A stretch of 44,798 nt of DNA from Pleomorphomonas carboxyditropha (GCF_002770725.1 NZ_NQVN01000030.1:1-44798); one strand, 5' to 3'. Counted from the stretch's first letter, positions 31,837 through 39,150 are shown. Program-made: numbers and translations. Notes: generated from the sequence alone by a model not told the origin.

Positions 31837-32907
31837 TCAGGCGGCGGCGGTCGCTTTCGGCCGGACCGCCATCGTGCCGAGCAGCAACGCGACGTAAATC
31901 GCGATGGCGGCGATGGTCAGCCATGCCGGGAAGTACAGCTTCTCGGTCGCCTCCATGGCGTCGAAGGCGATGCGCAGACCGATCGCCGCCTGCAACAGCG
32001 CCGCCGGCAGATAAAGCACGGCCACGTAGCGGACCGGCGCTCCGGTGACGGCCGGCAGGATGATCGGCGCGTGGGCGAAGACCATCGACAGGATGAAGCC
32101 GACGGCGATGGCGTGAATGGCCGCGTCGTGGCCGTAGACGGTTTCGCCCGGCGGCAGCAGCGCGAGGCTTGCGGCGGCGACGATCAGCCAGCCGTAGCCG
32201 CAGATCAGCAGCAGGGCGGAGAAGCGGGCAAACCCGCGCGTGCGGACGGTGCGCAGCGCGATGTCTTCCCTGAGCAGCCACAGCGCGATGCCGGCGAGCG
32301 ACAGGGACAACAGCGCCGAGCCCTGCCATGGCTGCCCGAGCCCGAGCGCCAGAGCGAAAAGGCCGACCAGAACGACCAGCAGGACGCGGGCGGCCAACGT
32401 CGGCCTCAGCAGCCGCGATAGCTCGATCCGTTCGGCGACGACGGTCAGGATCAGGAAGCCGAGCCAGACATAGCCGACCTCCGGCAAGCTTTGGCCGGAT
32501 ATCCAGAAAATTGTGCCGAGCGGCCACAGCGCGGCGGCGATCGTCATCAATCCGGTGAACAATGTCGGCAGCTTCCAGGCGGCCAGAGCCGTGAGCGCCG
32601 TAAGTCCGAGACCGGCGACGAGGAACAGCGGCGCGGTCGCCTCGGCATAGCCGCAAAGCAGGAGAACGGCGCCCGCCGCCGACACCGCCGGCACCAGAAG
32701 CGCTACGAGGCGGCCATCCGCCACCGCCCGTTCGAGCGAGATCAGCGTGCCGAAAAAGCCCGAGGCCATGATCGCCCCGTGCATGTCCGCCGTGTCGCCG
32801 ACCGGCGCGACCACGCCCAGGCGGGCGAGGCCGCCGGTGAGGCCGGCCACCAGCGATGCCGCCGCGGTCACGGCAAGGGCGATGCGGAGAAACGGGGTGA
32901 GCTTCAT
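31837..32907 (-). CDS. NnrS-like multi-span membrane protein
   Basis: The 356-residue, very hydrophobic protein (about 12 spans) carries the two histidine blocks of the NnrS family: 'DMHGAIMASGFFGTLISLERAVA' near residue 41 and 'AIHAIAVGFILSMVFAHAPIILPAV' near residue 262. NnrS proteins are haem- and copper-containing membrane proteins linked to nitric-oxide stress and denitrification. It is the last gene of an operon with DUF59 and DUF2249 genes, a combination seen with nitrogen-oxide metabolism. The DUF59 gene ends 60 bases upstream. The histidine-based family call is good; substrate and mechanism are unknown. Confidence 0.8.
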   Translation of the reverse strand: MKLTPFLRIALAVTAAASLVAGLTGGLARLGVVAPVGDTADMHGAIMASGFFGTLISLERAVADGRLVALLVPAVSAAGAVLLLCGYAEATAPLFLVAGLGLTALTALAAWKLPTLFTGLMTIAAALWPLGTIFWISGQSLPEVGYVWLGFLILTVVAERIELSRLLRPTLAARVLLVVLVGLFALALGLGQPWQGSALLSLSLAGIALWLLREDIALRTVRTRGFARFSALLLICGYGWLIVAAASLALLPPGETVYGHDAAIHAIAVGFILSMVFAHAPIILPAVTGAPVRYVAVLYLPAALLQAAIGLRIAFDAMEATEKLYFPAWLTIAAIAIYVALLLGTMAVRPKATAAA

Positions 32908-32967
32908 GGTGCAATCCGGAAGGGTGGAGACGGCGGCCAGGCGAATGGATTCTGAACGCGACTGTCC

Positions 32968-33318
32968 TCAGCGTCCGAACAGGCCGGCGGCGAACTTCGA
33001 AACGGCCGCCTCGAAGCGCGACGGCTGCCGCTCGAAACGCGAGCGGACGGCGGGATCGGCGAGCTCCGGCGACCAGACGGCCGATTTGTCGATGGCGACG
33101 GTCACCGTCCACCCCGCTCCGGCGGCACTCTCCACCGCGGCGCGGGCGTTCTCGCCGATCAGGCCGCCGAGCGGGCAGGTCGGCGTCGTCATCATCAGCT
33201 CGACATGGACCGTCCGGTCCTCGATGTCGAGGCGGCGGACGAGGCCCAGCGAGACGATGTCGATGCCGAGTTCGGGATCGTCGACGGTGGCGAGGGCGGC
33301 AAGGATCTGCTGTCTCAT
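32968..33318 (-). CDS. DUF59/MIP18-family metal-sulfur cluster assembly protein
   Basis: The 116-residue protein begins 'ILAALATVDDPELGIDIVSLGLVRRLDIED', the DUF59 hallmark 'V.DPE...DIV.LGL', and contains 'MMTTPTCPLGGLIGENARAAVE' with the reactive-type cysteine. Such proteins help deliver or insert iron-sulfur clusters. In this operon it may help mature a redox enzyme damaged by or acting on nitrogen oxides (inference). The start is 4 bases after the stop of the DUF2249 gene, with a GGAG nearby. Confidence 0.88.
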   Translation of the reverse strand: MRQQILAALATVDDPELGIDIVSLGLVRRLDIEDRTVHVELMMTTPTCPLGGLIGENARAAVESAAGAGWTVTVAIDKSAVWSPELADPAVRSRFERQPSRFEAAVSKFAAGLFGR

Positions 33319-33322
33319 GGCC

Positions 33323-33568
33323 TCATCTCCGGGTCAGCCGGATGCGCCAGATGTCCGGCCCCTGTTCGAGATAGTCCCAGCCGAAGCCGACCAGGGTCCG
33401 TTCCTCGAAATGCTGGCGCAGCGGCACCGGGTCGAAACTGTTGACGATTTCCAGCGCCTGGCCGGGCTCCAGGGCGTCGAAGCTCTCGATGATGGTGGCG
33501 CGACGCAGCTCGCACGGCAGGCGGCGCACATCGAGTACGCTCAGGGGGGCGGTCGTATCAAGGGGCAT
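33323..33568 (-). CDS. DUF2249-family small protein (TusA-like fold)
   Basis: The 81-residue protein reads 'LDVRRLPCELRRATIIESFDALEPGQALEIVNSFDPVPLRQHF', then 'FGWDYLEQGPDIWRIRLTRR', matching DUF2249 proteins, which resemble the sulfur carrier TusA and are often encoded beside denitrification or hemerythrin genes. A cysteine (residue 19) sits near the place of the TusA carrier cysteine. GGAGAG 7 bases before the ATG at 33568 sets the start. It is the first gene of the three-gene operon and lies behind an NnrR/FNR-like box. Confidence 0.82.
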   Translation of the reverse strand: MPLDTTAPLSVLDVRRLPCELRRATIIESFDALEPGQALEIVNSFDPVPLRQHFEERTLVGFGWDYLEQGPDIWRIRLTRR

Positions 33569-33625
33569 CGGTGGGCTCTCCGTTATTCGATAGGCGAAAC
33601 CTATCCGTCCCGCTTCGCGCTCTCG

Positions 33626-33639
33626 TTGTTGTGCCGCAA
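33626..33639. promoter_or_regulatory. NnrR/FNR-like box upstream of the DUF2249-DUF59-NnrS operon
   Basis: TTGTTGTGCCGCAA has the TTG-N8-CAA spacing of FNR/CRP-superfamily sites, and on the minus strand it begins TTGCG, the half-site reported for NnrR-type nitric-oxide regulators; the other half is imperfect. Its centre is about 64 bases upstream of the first start codon, which would suit a -41.5 activator position with a short leader. Confidence 0.45.
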
Positions 33640-33659
33640 ACTCCGGTAATGGAAACGCC

Positions 33660-33683
33660 GGCGGCGCCCCGAAGGGCGCCGCC
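33660..33683 (-). terminator. Intrinsic terminator of the alcohol dehydrogenase gene
   Basis: A perfect 10-bp stem, GGCGGCGCCC (33660-33669) and GGGCGCCGCC (33674-33683), has a tetraloop that reads TTCG on the minus strand. It lies 38 bases after the dehydrogenase stop, and a short T-run follows on that strand. Confidence 0.7.
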
Positions 33684-33720
33684 AGTCTCATTCTCGAACG
33701 CCAGGCGGAGAACCGCCGCC

Positions 33721-34872
33721 TCAGAGGATCGAGCGGTAGAGCGTCTCGATTTCCGGAATGTTGGTGTCGCGCGGGTTGCCGCCGGTGCAGACGTCGGCGA
33801 ACGCCGCCTGGGCGAGCGCCGGAATGTCCTCGGCCTTGACGCCGACTTCCGACAGCTTGGCGGGAATGCCGACATCGGTGGAGAGCTTCTGCACGGCCGT
33901 CACCGCCGCCTTGCGCGCCTCGGCGATCGGCATGGCCTCGGTGCCCGGAACGCCCAGCGCCGCGGCGATGTGCCGGTACTTCTCGCCGGTGAAGTCGGCG
34001 TTGTAGGCCATCAGCGTCGGCAGCAGCACCGCGTTGGCGACGCCGTGCGGCGTGTTGTAGAAGGCGCCGAGCGGGTGGGCCATGCCGTGCACCAGGCCGA
34101 GGCCGACGTTGGAGAAGCCCATGCCGGCCACATACTGGCCGAGCGCCATCTCCTCGACGCCCTTGGCATCGCCGGCGCAGGAGGCGCGCAGCGAGCGGCC
34201 GATGATCTCGATCGCCTTGATGTGCAGCGCGTCGGTCAGCTCCCAGGCGCCCTTGGTGATGTAGCCCTCGATGGCGTGGGTCAGCGCGTCCATGCCGGTG
34301 GCCGCCTTGAGCGGCGTCGGCATGGTGGCCATCAACTCGCTGTCGATGATGGCGACCAGCGGAATGTCGTGCGGGTCGACGCAGACGAACTTGCGGCGCT
34401 TCTCCTCGTCGGTGATCACGTAGTTGATGGTCACCTCGGCGGCGGTGCCGGCGGTGGTGGCCAGCGCGATGATCGGCACCGACGGCTTCTTGGTCGGCGC
34501 GACGCCCTCGAGGCTGCGCACGTCGGAAAATTCCGGATTGCTGGTGATGATGCCGATCGCCTTGGCGGTGTCCTGCGGCGAGCCGCCGCCGATGGCCACG
34601 AGATAGTCGGCCTTGGCGGCGGCGAAGGCGGCGACGCCGTCCTTGACGACGCCGATGGTCGGGTTGGGCATCACCTTGTCGAACAGCTCGTAAGGCAGGC
34701 CGGCGGCGTCGAGCAGGCTCGTCACCTTGGCGACCGTGCCGGCTTTGACCAGCACGGCGTCGGTCACCACCAGCGCCTTCTTGTAGCCGCGGCGCTGCAC
34801 CTCGCCCACCAGCTCGGCACGGGCGCCGGCGCCGAAATAGGACGTCTCGTTGAGAATCATGCGATGGGACAT
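33721..34872 (-). CDS. fucO: Iron-containing alcohol dehydrogenase, lactaldehyde reductase type
   Basis: The 383-residue group III alcohol dehydrogenase closely follows FucO over its whole length. It has NAD-binding 'AIGGGSPQDTAKAI' and 'ATTAGTAAEVTINYVITDEEKRRKFVCVDPHDIP', and metal ligands in 'GMDALTHAIEGY' (Asp, His) and 'GLVHGMAHPLGAFYNTPHGVANAVLLP' (two His). The expected reaction is NADH-linked interconversion of lactaldehyde and 1,2-propanediol, or of a related small alcohol. AGGAGGA precedes the ATG at 34872. No fucose or rhamnose catabolic genes lie beside it, so its physiological substrate remains open. Confidence 0.9.
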   Translation of the reverse strand: MSHRMILNETSYFGAGARAELVGEVQRRGYKKALVVTDAVLVKAGTVAKVTSLLDAAGLPYELFDKVMPNPTIGVVKDGVAAFAAAKADYLVAIGGGSPQDTAKAIGIITSNPEFSDVRSLEGVAPTKKPSVPIIALATTAGTAAEVTINYVITDEEKRRKFVCVDPHDIPLVAIIDSELMATMPTPLKAATGMDALTHAIEGYITKGAWELTDALHIKAIEIIGRSLRASCAGDAKGVEEMALGQYVAGMGFSNVGLGLVHGMAHPLGAFYNTPHGVANAVLLPTLMAYNADFTGEKYRHIAAALGVPGTEAMPIAEARKAAVTAVQKLSTDVGIPAKLSEVGVKAEDIPALAQAAFADVCTGGNPRDTNIPEIETLYRSIL

Positions 34873-35208
34873 GCTCTGTTCCTCCTGAGGCCGGTTTCTC
34901 CCGGCATGTCGATGGTCGCGGCGCACGCGGCCGGGCACCTTGCCGGGATCGGGACCCGACGCACGGAGTGCGCGCGATCATCGCGGAAATCGTTTCCCGA
35001 CACGAAAAGCCGCCCGAGGGCTGAACCATATTGAAAATTATTGGCTCGCAAGGTCGCTCACAACCTCGCACGAACCCCTATTTTTTGACTGAAGATGATC
35101 GATTTTGACAATTTTGCAGGAAAGCTGACCGTCAGCAGAAGGCCTACGAAGCCCGGCCAGGCCTGCGTTGTAAAGTCTTGCGAATAGGTCCCGGCCGGCA
35201 GGTCTTTT
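34873..35208. other. Intergenic region, promoter of the alcohol dehydrogenase
   Basis: The 336 bases between the dehydrogenase start and the end of the MFS gene include an AT-rich part (about 35030-35120) that could hold the dehydrogenase promoter. GC-rich short palindromes near 35140-35200 (such as two AGGCCT copies) could end the MFS transcript. No gene is supported. Confidence 0.45.
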
Positions 35209-36513
35209 TCAGTCGAGCGCCTGGCGGCGGGTTTCCGCGTCGATCCGCGACGCCGCCGCCGCGGCGAGGACCAGCAGCACGGCGAACAGCGCCACCGCCG
35301 CCCCGAAGCTCCAGGCGATCAACAGCGACAGCAGCGACGGCGCCAGAAGACCGCCGAGCCGGGCCATGGCGCCGGCGGCGCCCATGCCGCTCGCCCGCGC
35401 CGCCGTCGGATAGAGTTCCGGCGTGTAGGCGTAAAGCGCGCCCCAGGTGCCGAGCAAGGCAAAGCTCATCAGCAGGATGGCCGTCGCCACCAGCGCCGCG
35501 TTGCCGGCAACAACGAACAGCGCGCAGCCGGCCGCCGACAGCAGCAGGAAGCCGATCAGCGTCGGCCTGCGGCCGATCCGCTCGACGCCCCAGGCGGCCA
35601 GCGCGTAGCCGGGAAGCTGGGCCAGCGCCACGATGACCAGGAAGCCATAGCCGCGCACGAAGCCGAATCCCTCGCCGGCGAGGCGGGCCGGCATCCAGGT
35701 GAAGATGCCATAGTAACTAAGCGATACCAGGAACCAGACGGCCAGCATCAGCAGCGTCCGGCTTCTCAATGCCGGCGACAGCAGGCGGACGGCCTGCGGC
35801 GCCGCGCCCGCCGCGAGCGGCTCGGAAAGCGGCGCCTTGCCGTTGGCCACCAGCACGCGATCGATGACGGCGCGCGCCTCGTCGCCTTGGCCCTTGCGCA
35901 ACAGATAGAGCGGCGACTCCGGCACCATCAGGCGCAGCCAGAAGCCGATCAGCGCCGGAATGGCGGTGACCAGGAATATGACGCGCCAGGCATCGGCAAT
36001 CCCGGCAGAAGCCGCCGCCCAGGCGGCGAGCGCCACGACGACCGTGCCGACCGCCCAGAAGGCTTCCAGCATGACCAGCCAGCGTCCGCGCCGGTCCGAC
36101 GGCAGAAACTCGGCCATCATGGCATAGTCGACCGGCAGCGTGCCGCCGACGGCGACGCCGGTGAAAAAGCGGGCGACGAGCAGCAGCCCGAAGTTCGGCG
36201 CGAACACCGAGGCGAGGCCGAACACGCCGTCGCACGCCACGGTGACCAGCAGCACCCGCCGGCGGCCGATGCGATCGGCGATCCGGCCGAACAGCGCCGC
36301 ACCGATCATCATGCCGAAGAAGAACAGGGTGCCGGTCTGCAGCGCTTCCGGCACCGTCAGACCGAAGCTTGCGGCGATCGACGGGGCCGTGAAGCCGACG
36401 GCCAGTACCTGCATGGCATCCGCCGCCCAGACCAGGCCGAATATGCCGAGAAGCCGCCGCTGAAACGGGCCGATGCCGGCATGGTCGAGGGCAGTGTCAA
36501 TGGCGACCGGCAT
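35209..36513 (-). CDS. MFS transporter, NiaP/sugar-porter-like
   Basis: The 434-residue protein of about 12 helices starts 'IDTALDHAGIGPFQRRLLGIFGLVWAADAMQVLAVGF', the pattern of SV2/NiaP-type carriers. MFS signatures are 'GRIADRIGRRRVLLVTVACD' and 'WGVERIGRRPTLIGF', with 'PESPLYLLRKGQGDEARAVIDRVL' after helix 6 and 'YTPELYPTAARASGMG' before helix 11. Relatives import niacin, aromatic acids or other small organics by proton symport. No catabolic partner is adjacent, so the substrate is not assigned. Confidence 0.87.
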   Translation of the reverse strand: MPVAIDTALDHAGIGPFQRRLLGIFGLVWAADAMQVLAVGFTAPSIAASFGLTVPEALQTGTLFFFGMMIGAALFGRIADRIGRRRVLLVTVACDGVFGLASVFAPNFGLLLVARFFTGVAVGGTLPVDYAMMAEFLPSDRRGRWLVMLEAFWAVGTVVVALAAWAAASAGIADAWRVIFLVTAIPALIGFWLRLMVPESPLYLLRKGQGDEARAVIDRVLVANGKAPLSEPLAAGAAPQAVRLLSPALRSRTLLMLAVWFLVSLSYYGIFTWMPARLAGEGFGFVRGYGFLVIVALAQLPGYALAAWGVERIGRRPTLIGFLLLSAAGCALFVVAGNAALVATAILLMSFALLGTWGALYAYTPELYPTAARASGMGAAGAMARLGGLLAPSLLSLLIAWSFGAAVALFAVLLVLAAAAASRIDAETRRQALD

Positions 36514-36660
36514 GAAGGCACCTCGAGTCGGAGACTGATGCGCTCTTTCTTAGACCAAAGTCGCAAGCGAGAAAACCGCGCCGGATTCTCAGCTTTTGCC
36601 GCACCGGTGATTGCCGTTCACCCGCCTGGAAGCGAACGCGACTTCGTGATCGCCCCGAGG

Positions 36661-36690
36661 GTGACTAATACTAAAGTCGTATGCTATAAT
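36661..36690 (+). promoter_or_regulatory. Extended -10 promoter of the small transcription unit
   Basis: A perfect TATAAT (36685-36690) is preceded by TGC, giving an extended -10. A GTGACT -35-like element lies at 36661-36666 with an 18-base spacer. The expected start is near 36697. It is one of the best sigma70-like promoters in the window and drives only the short unit that ends at 36905. Confidence 0.7.
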
Positions 36691-36729
36691 CTCGCCCAAG
36701 ATAAACGACGACAGAGGCAAGAAGGGATC

Positions 36730-36882
36730 ATGAGCGATTTGTCACAGGACACCGTCAAGTGTCCGTTCATCCGGTGCCGTCACCCGGTACCGCGCGCCTG
36801 GAGCGAGGGATGCGCTTCGAGCTGCTTCCTGCTTCGCAGGGAGCGCCGACGGATTACTGTCCGTCACACTTACGACTTCTAA
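36730..36882 (+). CDS. Possible 50-residue cysteine-containing small protein
   Basis: The frame starts MSDLSQDTVKCPFIRCRHPV and has two CxxxC pairs (CPFIRC is CxxxxC; CASSC is CxxxC) and a basic C-terminal third (LLRRERRRITVRH). AGAAGGGA lies only 2-3 bases before the ATG, too close for a good ribosome binding site. About 73% of third positions are G or C, lower than neighbouring chromosomal genes, and the stop codon abuts the terminator stem. Coding is possible, but the RNA structure of the same segment is the stronger signal. Confidence 0.3.
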   Translation: MSDLSQDTVKCPFIRCRHPVPRAWSEGCASSCFLLRRERRRITVRHTYDF

Positions 36883-36905
36883 GGAGGGCGCGTCCCTCCT
36901 TTTTT
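36881..36905 (+). terminator. Canonical intrinsic terminator
   Basis: AAGGAGGG (36881-36888) and CCCTCCTT (36894-36901) form a perfect 8-bp stem around CGCGT and continue into a run of T residues to 36905. It ends the small transcription unit. Confidence 0.88.
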
Positions 36906-36934
36906 ATTGGATCGCCGAAGCCTGCCGAAGAGAT

Positions 36935-36980
36935 TGGTGAGCGCGATGGGACTCGAACCCATGACCCCATGATTAAAAGT
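36935..36980 (-). other. Attachment site: displaced 3' half of tRNA-Lys(UUU)
   Basis: Read on the minus strand this is the anticodon loop CTTTTAA (anticodon TTT), the 3' strand of the anticodon stem, a variable loop, a perfect T arm (ATGGG-TTCGAGT-CCCAT), the 3' acceptor strand CGCGCTC, discriminator A and CCA. The 5' half is missing: sequence before the loop neither pairs with the anticodon stem nor shows a D arm. This is what remains at the far end when an element integrates into a tRNA 3' half, with the intact tRNA restored at the other junction, which should lie beyond the right end of the window. Confidence 0.85.
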
Positions 36981-37084
36981 TTTGCCAAGGGCCATTTCAT
37001 GGGCAAACAGATCATATCACCGAACAACACATAACCAATTGAAAAATGTAGCCATATAGGAGTATGTTGGAGCGTGTTGCTAAC

Positions 37085-37136
37085 GCGGGGTAACGGCCTA
37101 AGACAGACCGATTCTGTTACCCCTGCGTTACCCCGC
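37085..37136. repeat. GGGGTAAC repeats, candidate integrase arm-type sites
   Basis: GCGGGGTAACG (37085-37095) and CGTTACCCCGC (37126-37136) are an exact 11-bp inverted repeat; a third copy of the GTTACCCC core lies at 37116-37123 in direct orientation with the last. They lie between the tRNA-derived core and the integrase gene, where arm-binding sites for the integrase N-terminal domain are expected. An extra inverted repeat TTTGCC/GGCAAA (36981-37007) adjoins the core. Confidence 0.55.
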
Positions 37137-37166
37137 TCGACCACATGATCTCCACAGGGCGACCCC

Positions 37167-38450
37167 ATGACCTCTGTTATGATGACGGCGAAGTGGCTTC
37201 TGGGGCTCGAACGCAAAGAGCCGCCCGACGCGCGCGAGGAGTTCGCCGACGCAGGCGTGAAGGGCCTCTATCTTGTCCGACAACCGTCCGGCGCGATGTC
37301 ATGGGCCGCCCGCTACCGTCATGCCGGCAAGCCGCGCAAGCTCACTCTGGGTCCGTATCCGCTGCTAGGGCTCGCCGAAGCGCGCCAGAAGGCCACCGAG
37401 GCGCTTCGGGCGGCTTCTGAGGGAAGCGACCCGGCTGGCGAGAAGGCCGCTCAGCGGGCCGCCGTGAGGGCAGGTGAGCCAGTCGTCGACCGCGACCAGT
37501 TCGCTACCGTCGTCGGCGAGTTCCTGAAGCGCGAGATCAGGCCGAAGAATCGATCGCACGATCTGGTGGAAGCCATCTTTAAAAACCACGTCACGCCGAA
37601 GTGGGGCGACCGAAAGATCCAGTCGATCACGCGGCGCGACGTCATCGAAGTGACTGATGGCCTCGTGGACAAGGGGCAACCATACGCGGCCAACCGCACC
37701 TTTGCCCACGTGCGGCGCTTGTTCAACTGGGCGATCAGTCGCGGCATCGTGAACGCCTCTCCATGCGCTGGGATGAAGCTTCCCGGTGCCGAGCAAGCGC
37801 GCGATCGGGTGCTATCGGATGCCGAGATCAGGCTTTTCTGGCTTGCGAGTGAAGAGCTTGAGGAGCCGTTTCGGGGCTTCTTTCGGGTTCTTTTGCTCAC
37901 TGGTCAGAGGCGGGATGAGGTTGCCGGCATGAGGGCAAGCGAGGTTGATGGCGCGGCGTGGATGGTCCCTGGCGATCGCACGAAGAACGCCCGCGCTAAC
38001 CTCGTCCCGATCAGCTCGGAAACGCAGGCTGTCCTGGATGTGGTCCCCCGGATCGCAGGTTCCGCCGGCTATCTCTTCACGACCACCGGCCGGACACCGA
38101 TCAGCGGCTTCAGCCGCGTGAAGGCGCGCCTAGACGCGCTCATGCTCGCCCGGGCGAGGAAGGAAACCGCTGATGACGATGCTGAGGAGGTGAAGTTGCC
38201 GGAATGGCGCATTCACGACCTTCGCCGAACGGCAGCAACCGGGATGGCTCGCCTTCGTGTCGCGCCCCACGTTATCGAGGCGGTTCTCAACCACAAGAGC
38301 GGCCGGATTTCCGGCATCGCTAGCGTTTACAACCGTTTCGAATACGAGGAAGAAAAGCGGTCGGCGCTTGCGGCTTGGGGGCGCTTTGTGCTGGCGCTCA
38401 CAAAGGAAGGGGAGACGTCGAACGTCGTCGAGCTCCGGGCCTCACCATGA
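37167..38450 (+). CDS. int: P4-type tyrosine integrase
   Basis: The roughly 427-residue protein has an N-terminal arm-binding domain (DUF4102-like, 'YRHAGKPRKLTLGPYPLLGLAEARQKA'), a core-binding SAM-like domain ('ATVVGEFLKREIRPKNRSHDLVEAIFKNHV') and the catalytic domain. The catalytic residues are Arg in 'LLTGQRRDEVAGM', His-x-x-Arg in 'IHDLRRTAATGM', the second His in 'VLNHKSG' and the nucleophile Tyr in 'ASVYNRFEYEEEKRSALAAW'. It catalyses integration and excision at the tRNA-Lys 3' end. The N-terminus is uncertain, with ATGs at 37167, 37179 and 37182. The stop overlaps the next gene as ATGA. Confidence 0.93.
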   Translation: MTSVMMTAKWLLGLERKEPPDAREEFADAGVKGLYLVRQPSGAMSWAARYRHAGKPRKLTLGPYPLLGLAEARQKATEALRAASEGSDPAGEKAAQRAAVRAGEPVVDRDQFATVVGEFLKREIRPKNRSHDLVEAIFKNHVTPKWGDRKIQSITRRDVIEVTDGLVDKGQPYAANRTFAHVRRLFNWAISRGIVNASPCAGMKLPGAEQARDRVLSDAEIRLFWLASEELEEPFRGFFRVLLLTGQRRDEVAGMRASEVDGAAWMVPGDRTKNARANLVPISSETQAVLDVVPRIAGSAGYLFTTTGRTPISGFSRVKARLDALMLARARKETADDDAEEVKLPEWRIHDLRRTAATGMARLRVAPHVIEAVLNHKSGRISGIASVYNRFEYEEEKRSALAAWGRFVLALTKEGETSNVVELRASP

Positions 38451-39076
38451 CAGACCAAGCCGCGTTCAGCCGTCGCCTGAGTGAAGGCTATACTGACAAT
38501 GAATGGTCGGTGATCGCCGCAATCATCGGGGACCGAATGCCGCCCGACGTGGAGGCTGTTCGCGTTTGGATGCAGGCCGCGTGTTTCTCGGTCCTGGTAT
38601 ATGAGGTAATCAACGAGCAACGCGACCGATCAGCCGAGGAGAAAAATTATAGAGATGTCGCAACGGCGTCCGCTTATCTACTGGATCTGATTAAGGCACA
38701 GCCAGAATTCTGGCGCATTGCTATGGAGATCAGAACTGCCGAGGAAGGCGCCTCGGATCGTCTCATTGAGGGGCTGGAGCAGCTTGCAGATGTCGCGGCG
38801 AAGAATGCCGCGATCGTGCGCAAACGCGGTCGCCCGGTTCGGGTCGCCCGGCGGATGATCTGGAGCCAGCTGATTGAATTCTGGCGCGATGATCTTGGCT
38901 TGCCAGTTACGCGGTCGATTGATCCGATCACGGGCGCCGTGACCGGCCGGCTTGAAAACTTTTTGGTTGCGGCATTGGCCCCGGCGTGTCCGGCTGATCC
39001 GCCGACGCTTCAGGCGGCGAGTGATTTCGTCAGGAAGTACCGCGCGACGAATGGGCAAATATTCGGCCGAACGTAA
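38447..39076 (+). CDS. Unknown element-encoded protein
   Basis: The 209-residue, mainly helical and charged protein has no recognised family. It starts inside the integrase stop (ATGA at 38447-38450), so it is translationally coupled to the integrase. A basic stretch 'IVRKRGRPVRVARRMIWSQLIEFWRDDLGLPVTRSIDPITGAVTGRLENFL' near residues 125-175 resembles the small, widely shared rhizobial prophage proteins that follow integrases, but that is only an impression. There is no signal peptide or membrane span. Confidence 0.75.
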   Translation: MTDQAAFSRRLSEGYTDNEWSVIAAIIGDRMPPDVEAVRVWMQAACFSVLVYEVINEQRDRSAEEKNYRDVATASAYLLDLIKAQPEFWRIAMEIRTAEEGASDRLIEGLEQLADVAAKNAAIVRKRGRPVRVARRMIWSQLIEFWRDDLGLPVTRSIDPITGAVTGRLENFLVAALAPACPADPPTLQAASDFVRKYRATNGQIFGRT

Positions 39077-39119
39077 AACATATTCCCCATTTTCTCAGGT
39101 CCATATTTGTTGGGCAGCA

Positions 39120-39145
39120 TCACCTCATAGGAAAACATGAGGTGA
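39120..39145 (+). promoter_or_regulatory. Inverted repeat that contains the Shine-Dalgarno of the AlpA-like gene
   Basis: TCACCTCAT (39120-39128) and ATGAGGTGA (39137-39145) are a perfect 9-bp inverted repeat with an 8-base loop. The right arm contains GAGGTGA, the ribosome binding site 5 bases before the ATG at 39151. It may be an operator bound by the AlpA-like protein, or an RNA hairpin that hides the ribosome binding site. Confidence 0.55.
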
Positions 39146-39150
39146 CTTTC

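Larger units (their letters stand above)
36697..36905 (+). ncRNA. Candidate structured small RNA of about 210 nt, no family recognised
   Basis: Between the promoter and the terminator the transcript can form consecutive helices. A closing helix AAGTGT (36757-36762) with ACACTT (36866-36871) encloses hairpins CGGTGCCG/CGGTACCG (36772-36792), GGAGCG/CGCTTC (36800-36818), GCTTCCTGC/GCAGGGAGC with a TTC loop (36824-36844) and GACGGA/TCCGTC (36848-36865), the last stacking directly on the closing helix. This multibranched fold followed by an intrinsic terminator looks like a regulatory RNA. A 50-codon reading frame (36730-36882) occupies the same segment, so a small-protein mRNA is the alternative. 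It resembles no RNA family I can name (not SRP RNA, tmRNA, 6S or RNase P). Confidence 0.5.

Noticed and set aside
36935-36980. Complete tRNA gene
   Set aside because: The D arm and the 5' acceptor and anticodon strands are absent; only the 3' half is present.
37085-37136. CRISPR-like repeats near the integrase
   Set aside because: Only three 8-base cores in mixed orientation with irregular spacing; no regular repeat-spacer pattern and no cas genes anywhere in the window.
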